Below are positions 1 through 7,981 of a stretch of 11,679 bases of DNA, in pieces. Source of the stretch: Spirogloea muscicola (taxonomy: Eukaryota; Streptophyta; Zygnematophyceae; Spirogloeales; Spirogloeaceae). The translations under genes and the position numbers were made by a program. The notes under the pieces are model-generated. The model saw only the letters and a program-made list of their open reading frames with translations, was not told where the DNA came from and searched no databases. The stretch lies in contig WELB01000199.1 of assembly GCA_009602725.1 (NCBI GenBank), forward strand, positions 100,855-112,533. The letters run 5' to 3'. The stretch's first letter is position 1, and each line of letters starts with the position of its first letter.

Positions 1-263
1 CCGGACCAGCGCATGGCGGCTGCTGCTCGGCGGCCGCGACCGTCGAGCACCCGCTGATAGCCGAAGCCGGCTGCGGGAGCCATCACGAGCGCGCACAGAG
101 GGGGCTCTGGAGCGCGGGCGCGGTTGTGAGGAGGCGTCCGCCGTTTTCTCGGCCCGTTGGATCAGGTGGCGGATGGTGCCGCTGCGGCGCCAGCGCCGGG
201 CCCGCGGCGGTGGTTGAGCGCGACGGGGAGGAGCTGGGAGGCCGGCGGCGGCGGTGACGGCGT

Positions 264-299
<36 letters not shown>

Positions 300-345
300 G
301 ACGGCTCTTGATTACACTGCGGCGTAGCCCCTCGTCGCTCGTGGC
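1..345 (+). promoter_or_regulatory. GC-rich upstream region and 5' leader of the root cap gene
   Basis: No gene was recognised here. The stretch is very GC-rich and lies directly upstream of the first exon on the plus strand. It contains a CGG trinucleotide run and an in-frame TAG at 325-327, seven codons before the ATG at 346, which blocks an upstream extension of the reading frame. It therefore probably holds the 5' UTR and core promoter. I see no TATA box. The transcription start cannot be placed from sequence alone. Confidence 0.45.
264..299. repeat. (CGG)12 trinucleotide repeat in the 5' leader
   Basis: Twelve uninterrupted CGG units lie 47 bases upstream of the start codon, preceded by imperfect GGC/GGT/GAC triplets from about 241. 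Such runs change length easily, and the G-rich strand can fold into hairpins or quadruplexes. If transcribed, the run would lie in the 5' UTR of the root cap gene. Confidence 0.9.
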
Positions 346-2982
346 ATGAAGCGGAGCAGATGGAGCTTGCGGCGGCGGCGCCGGCCGCCCCTGCGCCAGT
401 GGCTTCTGGCGGTCCTCGTCGCCGCCGTAGCGCGAGTCGCTGCCGCTGACTCCCAGTACGCCACCGTCGTCGGCGAGGTGAGCTGCCGTCGTCGCGGCCA
501 GTGCCATGCGGCGCTCAGCTGGCTGTGCCGACGAGGCCTCCCTGAGGTCATGGCCAAGGCGCATCGAAGCCGCGGCTCGTCTGACCCCCCGCCGCCGGTG
601 GCACTCGCGGCGGCGCCAAGCAGGTGGTGTGCGACTCGTGCAGCACGGGGCTGGACCTCACCTGGGCGGCCGAGACGCCCTCCGAGTTCCTAGCGCTGCA
701 CCCGCCGGTGGACTCGGCCAGCGTGTCGGTGATCTGCGACCTGGGGGTCGAGGGCACCTACACCATCAACCAGCCCACGGACTCAGGTCAGCCAGCGGCT
801 CTGGCTCCCTCGTCCCTTGCCCCAAAGTCAATCGTGCCATATTAGACATAGTTGCTCAAAGTCTAACCTTGTCGGTTACTTTGATAACCTGTCGTAAGTG
901 CAAATTGCTGTGCCACATTTAATGATCTGTAAGAGGCTCCACTGCTCACCGCCACGACAGCTGCTCTCTCACATGCCAAGTCGGGAGACACGGTCCGATT
1001 GTGTTCCAGCCATGCTGTCTGCAGTATGCCATGCACACTGCAGCTGAGAAGATCGTAAGAGTTTCATCTGTGCTCCTACTGACGTACTACGAAGTGCATT
1101 TGTGCCTGCTTTGTCTTCAGATGGTGGTTTCACTGTCAGTACAGTGCCCTCAGTGGCGACCAACAAGGGCTTTCAAAGCTGTATAGTCCGGCTCAATAGT
1201 TCCTGCGTCTCCAACTCGCAGTCTTGTACTGTGAAAGGCACCTGTAATGACGGCGATGTGGGCCAGATCATTCTCAATGCCACCGGTAAGTCTTGGCCAT
1301 GCATGCTGCAGAAAGCGTGGTCCTAGTCAATGCTTGTACGCATGTGCATGCGCTCAAGCTTGACTGTAGCATGCGTGCCGAGACTCAGGAAAGGGCTTGG
1401 TAAACACTCTAGTCGTCATATGAACTGACAGACTCCCTTTGAAGTTGGGCTGCAGCCCAAGTAATATTGCAAATTCACATGTACTTACGCTGCCTGATGC
1501 AGGGGGCACGTGGCTCATGCCTGGTGAAACGTACACAGTTGGACCGTTCTGCTTTTTGCCAACAACACCTCCCGACATCTGCTCGCTACCCGTCCAGCCT
1601 ATTCCAGCCACCAAGTTAAGCACTAATTGCAGCGGAGGGGGAGCTCTTTGTGGCGACCCTCGGCTTGTCGGCGGGGACGGAGTACCGTTCTGGTTCCACG
1701 GCGCCAGAGATGCAGACTTCTGCATCGTCTCTGACCGGACACTGCACATAAATGCCCACTTCATCGGGAAGCCAGTGGCGGACGGGCAACATGACCTGAC
1801 TTGGGTACAGGTGTGCAACTTGATTGGAAAGGCAGGGTGATGTGATGTTCCGTTTGCTGCAAATCGTGTTGCTTCATCTTGGCATGCTAGAATAAGGCTG
1901 AGCTAGTGCTGCTGCCGGACCTAAGTCAGACAGTGTGTATCTTATGTATCAGGCTGTCGTTGTCTTCTTCGAGAATCACAAGCTATTTGTTGGCACTCAG
2001 CAAGAGAAAGTTTGGCAGAGCAGCAGAGATCACCTGCTTTTCATCTTTGATGGAGAGGTAAGTGACAGCAAACTTGCTGGCATGTTGCCACTGATTGACA
2101 TTGTTCTGCTCGTTGTAGGGGTATTGGTTGTTGGATCGGAAGACAACTATGTAACCTGCTTGACATTGTCATTAGAAGTTGGAGCAACTCAATTATACCT
2201 GCATGTAAATGAGATGCTCATCATATTTTCACATGTTTGTGCTTGAAAGCCTCCGGTTGTGAAAGATGTATTCTACTGTTGCTGATACGATTTTATTGCT
2301 TGCAGCCCCTGCTATCTGTCAGTAATACGCAAGAGGAGGCAGTGTGGCAGTCTGATGTCCACGGAGTCAAGATTACCAGACCAGGAAAGGCCAATTATGG
2401 CAAGCTGGAAATCGAGAACTTGCTATCAGTGACAGTCGAAGTCCGGCCTATTGCGAAGGTGAATTGGACCGAGGATAGTTGCTTTCCTCACATGGACATG
2501 TCCATGGCCTTTGCGCAGCTTTCAGGTATGAAGCACCCTGCTCGAACACGTCACTTTGTTCCTGCCAAATCGTGTGTCACATTGTTAATGTACATTTTCA
2601 ACTGAGTGGACATGGTCAAGCACAAGCAGCAGTGCTTTGCAGCTTCTTGCACCACTCTAACATACCGTCTACCTGATTCGCAGGGCGTGCAGAAGGTGTG
2701 CTGGGGCAGACCTACCAGAAGCTTTGGTCGCCACCAGGAACCAAGGAAGGAGAGCCCCTGAAGTCTTACATCCTCCATGATGTGGAGTCCTACATCACCA
2801 GGTCCATCTTCGATGCAGACTGTCCTGTGGGAATCTATTCAGGTTCCTCTTACAAGGCCAAAGCGGGACATGTACCTCACTGGCAGCGAGCTGTCTTGGA
2901 CGATCGTGACGAGCCCACGGAGGTATCAGCAACGTGCTCCAACGATCCGAAGGGCGGCGGCCTGCGGTGTGTGGATCGGTAG
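346..2982 (+). CDS. Secreted root cap / LEA-related family protein, seven exons, complete
   Basis: Proposed exons: 346-477, 624-786, 1121-1285, 1503-1810, 1953-2057, 2306-2525 and 2684-2982. All introns are GT-AG, and the joined frame gives 463 residues. Residues 1-34 look like a signal peptide: an Arg-rich n-region, then the hydrophobic stretch WLLAVLVAAVARVAAA. A Cys-containing N-terminal region follows (CDSC near 47). The root cap domain (PF06830) runs from about 203 to the end. It begins CGDPRLVGGDG (203-213), then FHG, DFCIVSD and LHINAHFIG (234-242), TWVQ (253-256), HKLFVG, a GVLGQTY block (369-375), and a Cys-containing tail SATCSND...CVDR. The start of this domain resembles von Willebrand D modules. 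Four N-glycosylation sequons (N124, N151, N195, N344) suit a secreted protein. Angiosperm relatives are expressed in root caps and similar tissues, and their molecular role is not established. The start is the first ATG after an in-frame stop. The family call is firm; cell wall or apoplast location is inferred. Confidence 0.88.
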
Positions 2983-4189
2983 CTGATGCAGATGGTACGC
3001 CTTTCCTAGCCTGGTCAGGGCATGTAGGCTAGAGCTTAGTACCGCAAGGTCTCCAGGTGCGAAGGATGCGCGGGGTTAAATCGTCCACAAGGGTTCCAAG
3101 AAACTGTCAGTTCTTTAATAACTGCCGCATAAGCATAGCAAGTTGCAAGTGGCCAAGAAGGCAGTGATTCCAGTATTAGCAAGAGGGTTTGCTCGTCAGT
3201 CCGCCTGCCTAGGTCTCCACACTGGCAGCCTGACAGCGGCAGACTGCACCCCGGCTGCTCTGGGCTCCTCACAGCCAACACATGCACACAGATTTACGAA
3301 CTGGGTTCCACACCCTCGCCCTTGACATGCCAAAATTATTTGTTGGTGGCTGAGGTGGAATGCACGCAAATAAGTGCTGCAAGTCATTAGTCAGACTTGC
3401 TAGGTTCAGAACAGCCCAGGAAGCGAGCACAACTTCCTATAAAGGGTCCGGCATTGCAATGTGCTGGTTGTGCAACACTTTGACACGTTGTACTGCACCT
3501 TTACGTGCATAACATGCTCCTTTTCAAGGCACATCTCTCCATGGTAGAGGTATGGTATGAGTAGTGCTTAGGAGGCCATGTCGAGCAGAAAAGTTGACAG
3601 GCAAGAGTTGATATTAATAAGCAGCTGGAGGGCATTGAAAGGAAAAGTAGGAGGCGTCTGCTGAAGTGTTGCCGGCGTAGTTTGAGAGGTAGCAAGCACA
3701 ATGAGTAAGCTCTCTGAGCAAGCGAAGGCAATTGTCGAACGCGAACCTAGCAATTCAGGCTCAGGGAGCGGAAAGGAGCAGCGTTTTTGCAAAAAAAGGC
3801 TGTCGACAGCAAACTTACGAAGACTGAACACATAAGGAACAGCCTCAGTAAGTAATAGTGGCTACCATAGTAGCAATTTGCTAGCATTCTGAGCTTCAGT
3901 GCTGACGCTTCTATCCTGGTCCTCGTCCATGCATTTTGGGCTGGCCTTTGAAAGCAACCACTTCTCATCTTAAGAGCATGCCTCGCGATGGCAAAGTCAC
4001 AGCGTAGTAAGTAGGTGTACAGAAGCAGGACAGAGGGTTGTCCCACCAAGCTGAGCTGCCCATGATGGGCCCAAACTGAATCCCCTGTTAATATAAAGCT
4101 CAGGGTTTAGGGCCTGGTGCGAGCAACCCGTTTTTCAGAAATGATCAGCTTCTGTTGAATTAAGCGGGCCCTAGTTTTAAGGCAAGTGC
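2983..4189. other. 3' UTR and spacer with no recognised feature
   Basis: About 1.2 kb follows the root cap stop codon. Open frames here are short, lack splice-consistent partners and show no family motif on either strand. The first few hundred bases probably include the 3' UTR. I see no clear AATAAA or TGTAA polyadenylation signal. GC content is moderate, lower than in the retroelement island that follows. Confidence 0.5.
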
Positions 4190-4234
4190 AAACACAGATG
4201 CCGGTCGCCTGCTGCCATACCACCCACTCATTAA

Positions 4235-4560
4235 GCGCAGAAGAGAAAGGAAGAAATCAAGCTCTTCCAAGGGGGCGACGGCTGTGCAAGGCCAGCCCGA
4301 AAAGCATGGACAAGGTCCAGCGAGGCCGGGAAGCACTAGACCATACAGCCATATTATACAGGAACAGCGCTTCCAAATCACACAGCTCACACGAGAGGTG
4401 CGATGGCTGTGCAAGAGGTGCGATGGCTGTGCAAGGCTAGCCCGAACTTCTGATATGAACAGGATCTCAGGGTCTCAGAGAAACAGCTCTTTCCATGTAG
4501 GGCAATGGCTCGGAGAGGCCAGTCCGAAAGGTATGAACAGGGTCCGAAGGGCCGGAATGC
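4235..4560 (-). repeat. Tandem array of LINE-like 3' tail units (three diverged copies)
   Basis: Read on the minus strand, three stretches share the order GACC(C/T)TGTTCAT or close variants, a T-rich CTTTTCGG, then GGGCTGG and a downstream CAGCC. Their cores lie near 4500-4560, 4415-4480 and 4270-4330 on the plus strand. The same order occurs in the 3' tails of the better preserved retroelement copies at 4671-4795 and 7200-7290. Here no coding part is attached. They could be extra tandem tails of the minus-strand copy that ends just to the right, or independent 5'-truncated insertions. Divergence between units is high, so they are old. Confidence 0.6.
4394..4433. repeat. 20-bp perfect tandem duplication
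   Basis: Two perfect adjacent copies of a 20-bp unit (AGAGGTGCGATGGCTGTGCA) fall inside a degenerate 3' tail unit. The unit covers the CAGCC arm of the hairpin on the minus strand, so the arm is duplicated. Confidence 0.85.
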
Positions 4561-4670
4561 GCAAACGGATCAGGACAGAGGGAAGCAAGCGGCTTCTACA
4601 TCAGATGGAAGTGGTTCTTAACGGAGGCTTCGATACCGGACGGCAGATCCAAACCCCCCCGCCACCAACT

Positions 4671-5215
4671 GAGAAGAAAGTGCTCGCCCATTGAGAATAG
4701 GGGCTGGAACAACCAGCCCGAAAAAGAATGAACAGAGTACGAGAAGGGGGCCAGGGGAAGCGCTAAGTAACAGAAACAAAGCTGCTACGAGACACTCAGT
4801 AACCCCTGCTAAGCAGCCGCAGATCAGAGATGCTGGGCTCCTGGAAGTGGGTCCCCTGGCCAGAGCCAGAGGCAGCAGCGAGGGCTCTGCCGGCACGAAG
4901 GTGCAGCGCCCGGGCCATGGACCTCTGCAGCGAGACGGCCAGGCGCATTCGATACACTTGCGCCAGCGACCCGGCTGCAGGGAAGTCAACCGGCTCCCCA
5001 TGGAAGCGCCGGGCGATGGTGTGGCGGGCGAGCTGGGTGAGCAGCTCGACCCACCGAGCGCCCAGCGCCCCATGTGTGTCGATGGCCAACGGGAAGAACT
5101 CGGCAACGATGCGAGAGGCGAGCTGGCGAGGTTGGAGTGTCGCGGGCCGCAGGTGTGCAAGTGAATCTTCACGCCTTTGGATCCTTTGTACTCGGTAGCA
5201 GAGCGGGCACGGCAG
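4671..5215 (-). mobile_element. 5'-truncated LINE-like retroelement copy (copy beta) with ORF C-terminus and 3' tail
   Basis: A minus-strand frame is open through this copy to the stop at 4798-4796. Motifs in order are FFPLAIDTHGALGARW, LTQLARH, then LAQVYRMRLAVSLQRS and RAGRALAAASG, ending in SDLRLLSRGY and stop. An 'xFxPLaxxTxGALG...' block followed by 'RLaVsLqRg.A' is typical of the extreme C-terminus of plant and algal non-LTR retrotransposon reverse transcriptase proteins. No reverse transcriptase or endonuclease domain is present, so the copy is 5'-truncated and cannot be autonomous. After the stop comes about 125 bp of 3' UTR with the GGGCTGG/CCAGCCC hairpin and an end near GCGAGCACTTTCTTCT. 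There is no poly(A) tail. The upstream limit near 5215 is approximate. The LINE assignment is inferred from family resemblance. Confidence 0.68.
4701..4719 (-). other. Perfect 7-bp stem-loop in the retroelement 3' tail
   Basis: GGGCTGG (4701-4707) and CCAGCCC (4713-4719) form a perfect seven-base stem with a five-base loop. The same hairpin, with different loop sequences, recurs in other tails of the family. In some LINEs a 3' stem-loop is what the reverse transcriptase recognises; that role here is inferred. Confidence 0.75.
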
Positions 5216-5503
5216 CATGACGGTCGACGGGGGAGGGCGCGGTGGCGGGGGTGACGGCGGCGGGGGAGATGAGAAAAAGGGGGCCAACAAAGCCAGCCCA
5301 GAAAGAATAAAATCCGAAAACCAAAGAAAGAAAAAACACACAGCTAGGTAGCTAGACAAGAAGACACAACGAAACCACAGGAAGCTCAATACCCACGGGT
5401 GAGCAACAGCAAGTCAGAGTAGCTCGACGCCGGAAAAGATGCATTCAGACGCGACCCAGAAGCAGCCGCAATAGCGCGACCTGCACGCGAGTGGACGGCA
5501 TGC

Positions 5504-5511
5504 GCAAGAGA
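5504..5511. repeat. Left half of probable target-site duplication GCAAGAGA
   Basis: GCAAGAGA at 5504-5511 is repeated at 5743-5750 around the nested copy. Two to four bases at each edge are shared with the element itself, so the duplication may be as short as four bases or so. Confidence 0.6.
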
Positions 5512-5744
5512 AGAAAGTGCTCGCCCATTGAGAATAGGGGCTGGAACAACCAGCCCGAAAAAGAATGAACAGAGTACGAGAAGGGGGCCAGGGGAAGCGC
5601 TAAGTAACAGAAACAAAGCTGCTACGAGACACTCAGTAACCCCTGCTAAGCAGCCGCAGATCAGAGATGCTGGGCTCCTGGAAGTGGGTCCCCTGGCCAG
5701 AGCCAGAGGCAGCAGCGAGGGCTCTGCCGGCACGAAGGTGCAGC
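5508..5744 (-). mobile_element. Nested 237-bp young LINE-like copy flanked by an 8-bp direct repeat
   Basis: These 237 bases appear identical to 4671-4907, offset by 837 bases. They carry, on the minus strand, the last part of the element's ORF (RAGRALAAASG...SDLRLLSRGY, stop at 5635-5633) and the complete 3' tail including the hairpin. GCAAGAGA occurs at both ends (5504-5511 and 5743-5750), partly overlapping the repeat edges, and looks like a target-site duplication. Removing the insert joins two halves of another copy in frame. This is the pattern of target-primed reverse transcription with 5' truncation. Identity with 4671-4907 indicates a recent event from that copy or a common source. 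Confidence 0.8.
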
Positions 5745-5750
5745 AAGAGA
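5743..5750. repeat. Right half of probable target-site duplication GCAAGAGA
   Basis: This is the partner of the direct repeat at 5504-5511. It marks the 5' (truncated) end of the nested minus-strand copy. Confidence 0.6.
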
Positions 5751-5822
5751 GCGCTGGAGGGACACGGAGAGCCGCATCCGAAAGACCTGGGCAAGGTTGG
5801 AGGGGTGGAGGCCAACAACTTT

Positions 5823-6165
5823 ATTCATTCTTTTTTGAGCTGGCTTTTCTAGCCCCTATCTCTCGCAGGTCTTTCGGATGAGGCTGGCGGTCTCGCTGCA
5901 GCGCTCTTTGGCTCATGCGGCGGGCTGGCCGTGCTATGGCTGCTGCTTCCGGGTCTCGGCAAAGTGCCGCTTCTCCTGCTCCGAGTTACTCTGATCTGCT
6001 GTTGCTCACACGTGGATACTGAGCAGCCATCTGCATCTCCCTCTGCACCATCTTGCACTTTGTAGTGTAGTCCTTTTTCAGCACCTCTTTCTTTGGCTTT
6101 GAACATTGTCCATTCAGCACCTTCCTTTCTAGCCCCTATCCTCAATGGGCGAGCTCTTTCTCAAC
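5823..6165 (+). mobile_element. LINE-like copy gamma, plus strand, 5'-truncated and frameshifted
   Basis: Plus-strand sequence reads QVFRMRLAVSLQRSLAHA from about 5866. After a shift of frame it reads RAGRAMAAASGS...SYSDLLLLTRGY, with a TGA stop at about 6019-6021. The 3' tail runs to about 6165, with a TTTCTAGCCCCTATC segment and the end-like AATGGGCGAGCTCTTTCTC. Just upstream (5825-5864) is another plus-strand tail fragment (TTCATTCTTTTTTGAGCTGG...TAGCCCCTATC), so a second truncated insertion may abut it. It lies head to head with the minus-strand copy on its left. Confidence 0.6.
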
Positions 6166-6167
6166 AT

Positions 6168-6262
6168 GGAAGACGTGAGCTTTTGTCAAAGGGGGCCGTA
6201 TATGGCCAGCCTAGAAAAGGGAGGGACAAGGTCCAAGAGGCCGAAAGGCGCCAAAAGCGCAC
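6168..6262 (-). repeat. Isolated LINE-like 3' tail, minus strand
   Basis: On the minus strand this reads CTTTCGGCCTCTTGGACCTTGTCC, a T-rich stretch, AGGCTGGCC and a pyrimidine-rich end, matching the shared 3' tail order. The hairpin arm has decayed. It may belong to the minus-strand ORF end at 6915 or 6764, separated from them by later insertion, or be a separate fragment. Confidence 0.5.
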
Positions 6263-6763
6263 AGCTATGCAAGGAAGCGGACAAGCGGCAGGGGTGGCGC
6301 TCCTAGCGAAGCGGCCATGCTAGGGAGCACGTCGCCGCCCCCCGGCTGGTCGGAGCGCCGCCGGTGGGAGGGGGTGCCGCCCGCTCCCCCGCTGCTGCGC
6401 GACACGGCGCCCGACGATCGGTCCGCCCGACGATGCGCGGGGCGAGCAATTCGCGACAAATCTTGGACGTAGCCACTCCGGAGTTGCCACGCGGCACTCT
6501 CTAGCGGCACGGCGAGGCGGTGGTCCAGGGGAGCCGCCCACCCCGGCCCAACCTGCCGTCGGCGGCCACTCTGCTCCGACAGCTAGACGGGAATGGGACA
6601 GCGGCGCCAGCTAGCAGTCGTCCCAGGCCGTGGCTGGGACCGGCACCAAGCCTTGGAAGAAGAGAGAAAGCGGCTGCTGATATGAAAGAATCGGCTGTGA
6701 AATGCCAGCCAGATGCATACAGGTGTTCCTGACGGAGCCAAAGGCTAGGCAGACAGGGCGCCC
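6263..6763. other. GC-rich stretch of unknown origin inside the retroelement island
   Basis: About 500 bp with much higher GC content than the flanking spacer. Short open frames exist on both strands, but none shows a recognisable domain. A near-duplicated CCGACGATCGG / CCCGACGATGCG pair occurs around 6408-6437. It could be the body of an unrelated insertion or internal retroelement sequence. I assign no function. Confidence 0.35.
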
Positions 6764-6830
6764 TCAATACCCCCGTGAAGAGAGAGAAGGCGCGCGGGGC
6801 GCATGAATTGAAAGGGAGGCCAATTCAAGC
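6764..6830 (-). mobile_element. Weak additional ORF-end remnant (SSRGY-stop)
   Basis: The minus strand reads RAPSLSSRGY then TGA at 6766-6764, similar in spacing and last residues to the SRGY and TRGY ends of neighbouring copies. Only about ten codons are comparable. The call is tentative. Confidence 0.3.
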
Positions 6831-6914
6831 CAATACAATGTTCAGGCAGAGTCGAGTGCAGACTAAACAAGGCTACATAATACGGAGACCTAATCTGAGG
6901 TACCTAAGATGACA

Positions 6915-7040
6915 TTAGTACCCACGGGTGAGCACAAACAAATCTGACAAGCTAACTTGGGGAGCTGGAGCGCCGCCGCGAAAGCCGGAGGCCTGAAAGG
7001 AAACGTTACATCCAGGCGGTAGCCACACTCGGCCCCTAAC
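6915..7040 (-). mobile_element. LINE-like copy delta, ORF-end remnant, minus strand
   Basis: The minus-strand frame ends VSLSDLFVLTRGY with stop TAA at 6917-6915. An upstream FQASGFRGGAPAP segment is loosely like the AAASGS...P region of the other copies. The left limit is the stop; the right limit is not sharp. It stands head to head with the plus-strand remnant ending at 7149. Confidence 0.5.
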
Positions 7041-7079
7041 GGTCGCTTGGGGGGCCTCAAAGGAAGACTCCAGGCTTTG

Positions 7080-7345
7080 GCTGGACATATAGCGCATTTT
7101 CCAGCAGCGAGTTACGTCGACTTTGCTGCTGCTCACTCGTGGTTACTAAGCTTCTATCTGCGGTACTCTCGTGTCTAGCTGTGTGGTTCTAGGCACCTTT
7201 TCGGCTCTTTGGACCCTGTCTTTCTTTTTGGGCTGGCCTTTCCCAGCCCCTACCTTCTCTTGGCGAGCACTTTCTTCTTTTCGGAGCCTTATGGAACTTT
7301 CCCACTTCTCCGGGCTGGCTTTCCACAGCCCTCGCCCCTGCTTCT
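7080..7345 (+). mobile_element. LINE-like copy epsilon, plus strand, ORF end plus two 3' tail units
   Basis: The plus strand reads HFPAASYVD in one frame and LLLLTRGY with TAA (7147-7149) in the next frame. This is the family's FPASSYSDLLLLTRGY end broken by a small indel. Two tail units follow: about 7200-7285, with GGGCTGG (7230-7236), CCAGCCC (7243-7249) and the terminus GGCGAGCACTTTCTTCT; and about 7295-7345, with GGGCTG (7312-7317) and CAGCCC (7326-7331). Two tails in series after one ORF end suggest tandem tails. The copy is 5'-truncated and non-functional. Confidence 0.6.
7230..7249 (+). other. Conserved stem-loop in plus-strand 3' tail
   Basis: A perfect seven-base GGGCTGG/CCAGCCC stem with a six-base pyrimidine loop (CCTTTC), in the same sense orientation relative to its ORF end as the hairpin at 4701-4719. 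The loop differs while the stem is kept. Confidence 0.7.
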
Positions 7346-7364
7346 TGACTACAAAGCACAGCAT

Positions 7365-7981
7365 GCTGGAGCAACTTGCACAGCAAGAGTTCTAGCGTCG
7401 TGAGGTATCTTGTACCTGCGGTTCCATTGGCAACTGTGGAACTTTGGAACATAAATAGCAGAGCACCAGCGCCGGGTGTTGTCAAGGGCCTCTACGGTGC
7501 CAAACCCCTCTGAAGACTGTGCTCGAAAAGGGACATATTTGGGACAAATGCATGCCATATACATCAATTGCGCAAAGCAGGGGGTGCACTACCTTACAGC
7601 AGATTCTTTTACTTTTGCAATTGTTGCGATCCATTTTGCTTTGATTTCTCTTCTGCACCTTAACAGAAGTTGACTACTGTGAATTCGTAAAATTTGCACA
7701 CGAAGTGGCAAAAACAAATCATGGAGGGTGTGCAAAGAAAGTCGGGCTGTGCAGTATCGTTGACAGGATCACTCACATGCTCATCATCAATAGAAGTAGA
7801 CCATGGAGCCTCCTTGCCACCTCATGACACACGATGTAGTCCAACTTTATGACCGCATGGTGATGAACCTTCTTGATCGGGGCATATCCACATTCTTTTT
7901 CAACTAGGAGGTGAAGCAGCCCCTTGACAAGTGTGAAGGGCAAGCCAGGTGTAAGTCTTGAAAAGTGATAACTAAGTCACT
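7365..7981. other. 3' flank of glutathione synthetase, no further feature recognised
   Basis: About 600 bp between the last retroelement tail and the GSH2 stop codon. Part of it should be the minus-strand 3' UTR of GSH2. I see no convincing ORF, RNA gene or polyadenylation hexamer. Confidence 0.5.

Larger units (their letters stand above)
5264..5822 (-). mobile_element. LINE-like copy alpha, interrupted by a younger nested copy
   Basis: On the minus strand the coding remnant starts near 5822. It contains NLAQVFRMRLSVSLQRS, breaks at the insertion spanning 5508-5744, resumes at 5507 with LAHA...RAGRAIAAASGS, and ends SSYSDLLLLTRGY with stop at 5388-5386. Each piece aligns in order with the C-terminus of the copy at 4796-5215, so this was one contiguous copy before the insertion. 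The 3' tail from 5385 to about 5264 contains a TTCTTTCTGGGCTGG motif. This is a dead, 5'-truncated remnant. Confidence 0.65.

Noticed and set aside
4618-5172. 184-residue minus-strand open frame overlapping the longest LINE-like copy
   Set aside because: It is in another frame than the LINE-like C-terminus, is Ser/Pro-rich, and runs through the stop and 3' tail of that copy without any recognisable domain.
5775-5880. Perfect 15-bp inverted repeat CATCCGAAAGACCTG / CAGGTCTTTCGGATG as a regulatory hairpin
   Set aside because: Both arms encode QVFRM of the same retroelement ORF in opposite orientation, so the symmetry follows from the head-to-head copies.
5386-6021. Apparent DNA transposon with terminal inverted repeats (CCCACGGGTGAGCAACAGC near 5391 and its near-complement near 6000), and a similar smaller pair at 6915-7149
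   Set aside because: The inverted ends are the same coding terminus (LLLLTRGY-stop) on opposite strands, with unequal 3' tails outside. Direct target duplications around the pairs are not convincing. Opposite LINE copies explain it better than a MITE.
5849-6145. 98-residue minus-strand open frame and similar 60-200 residue frames across the island
   Set aside because: They run antisense or across joins between retroelement pieces, have Arg/Pro/Ala-rich low-complexity content and no motif. They are shadows of GC-rich repeats.
6265-6541. Arg/Gly/Ala-rich minus-strand frames in the GC-rich block
   Set aside because: Three overlapping frames are all open, which reflects high GC content and not coding.
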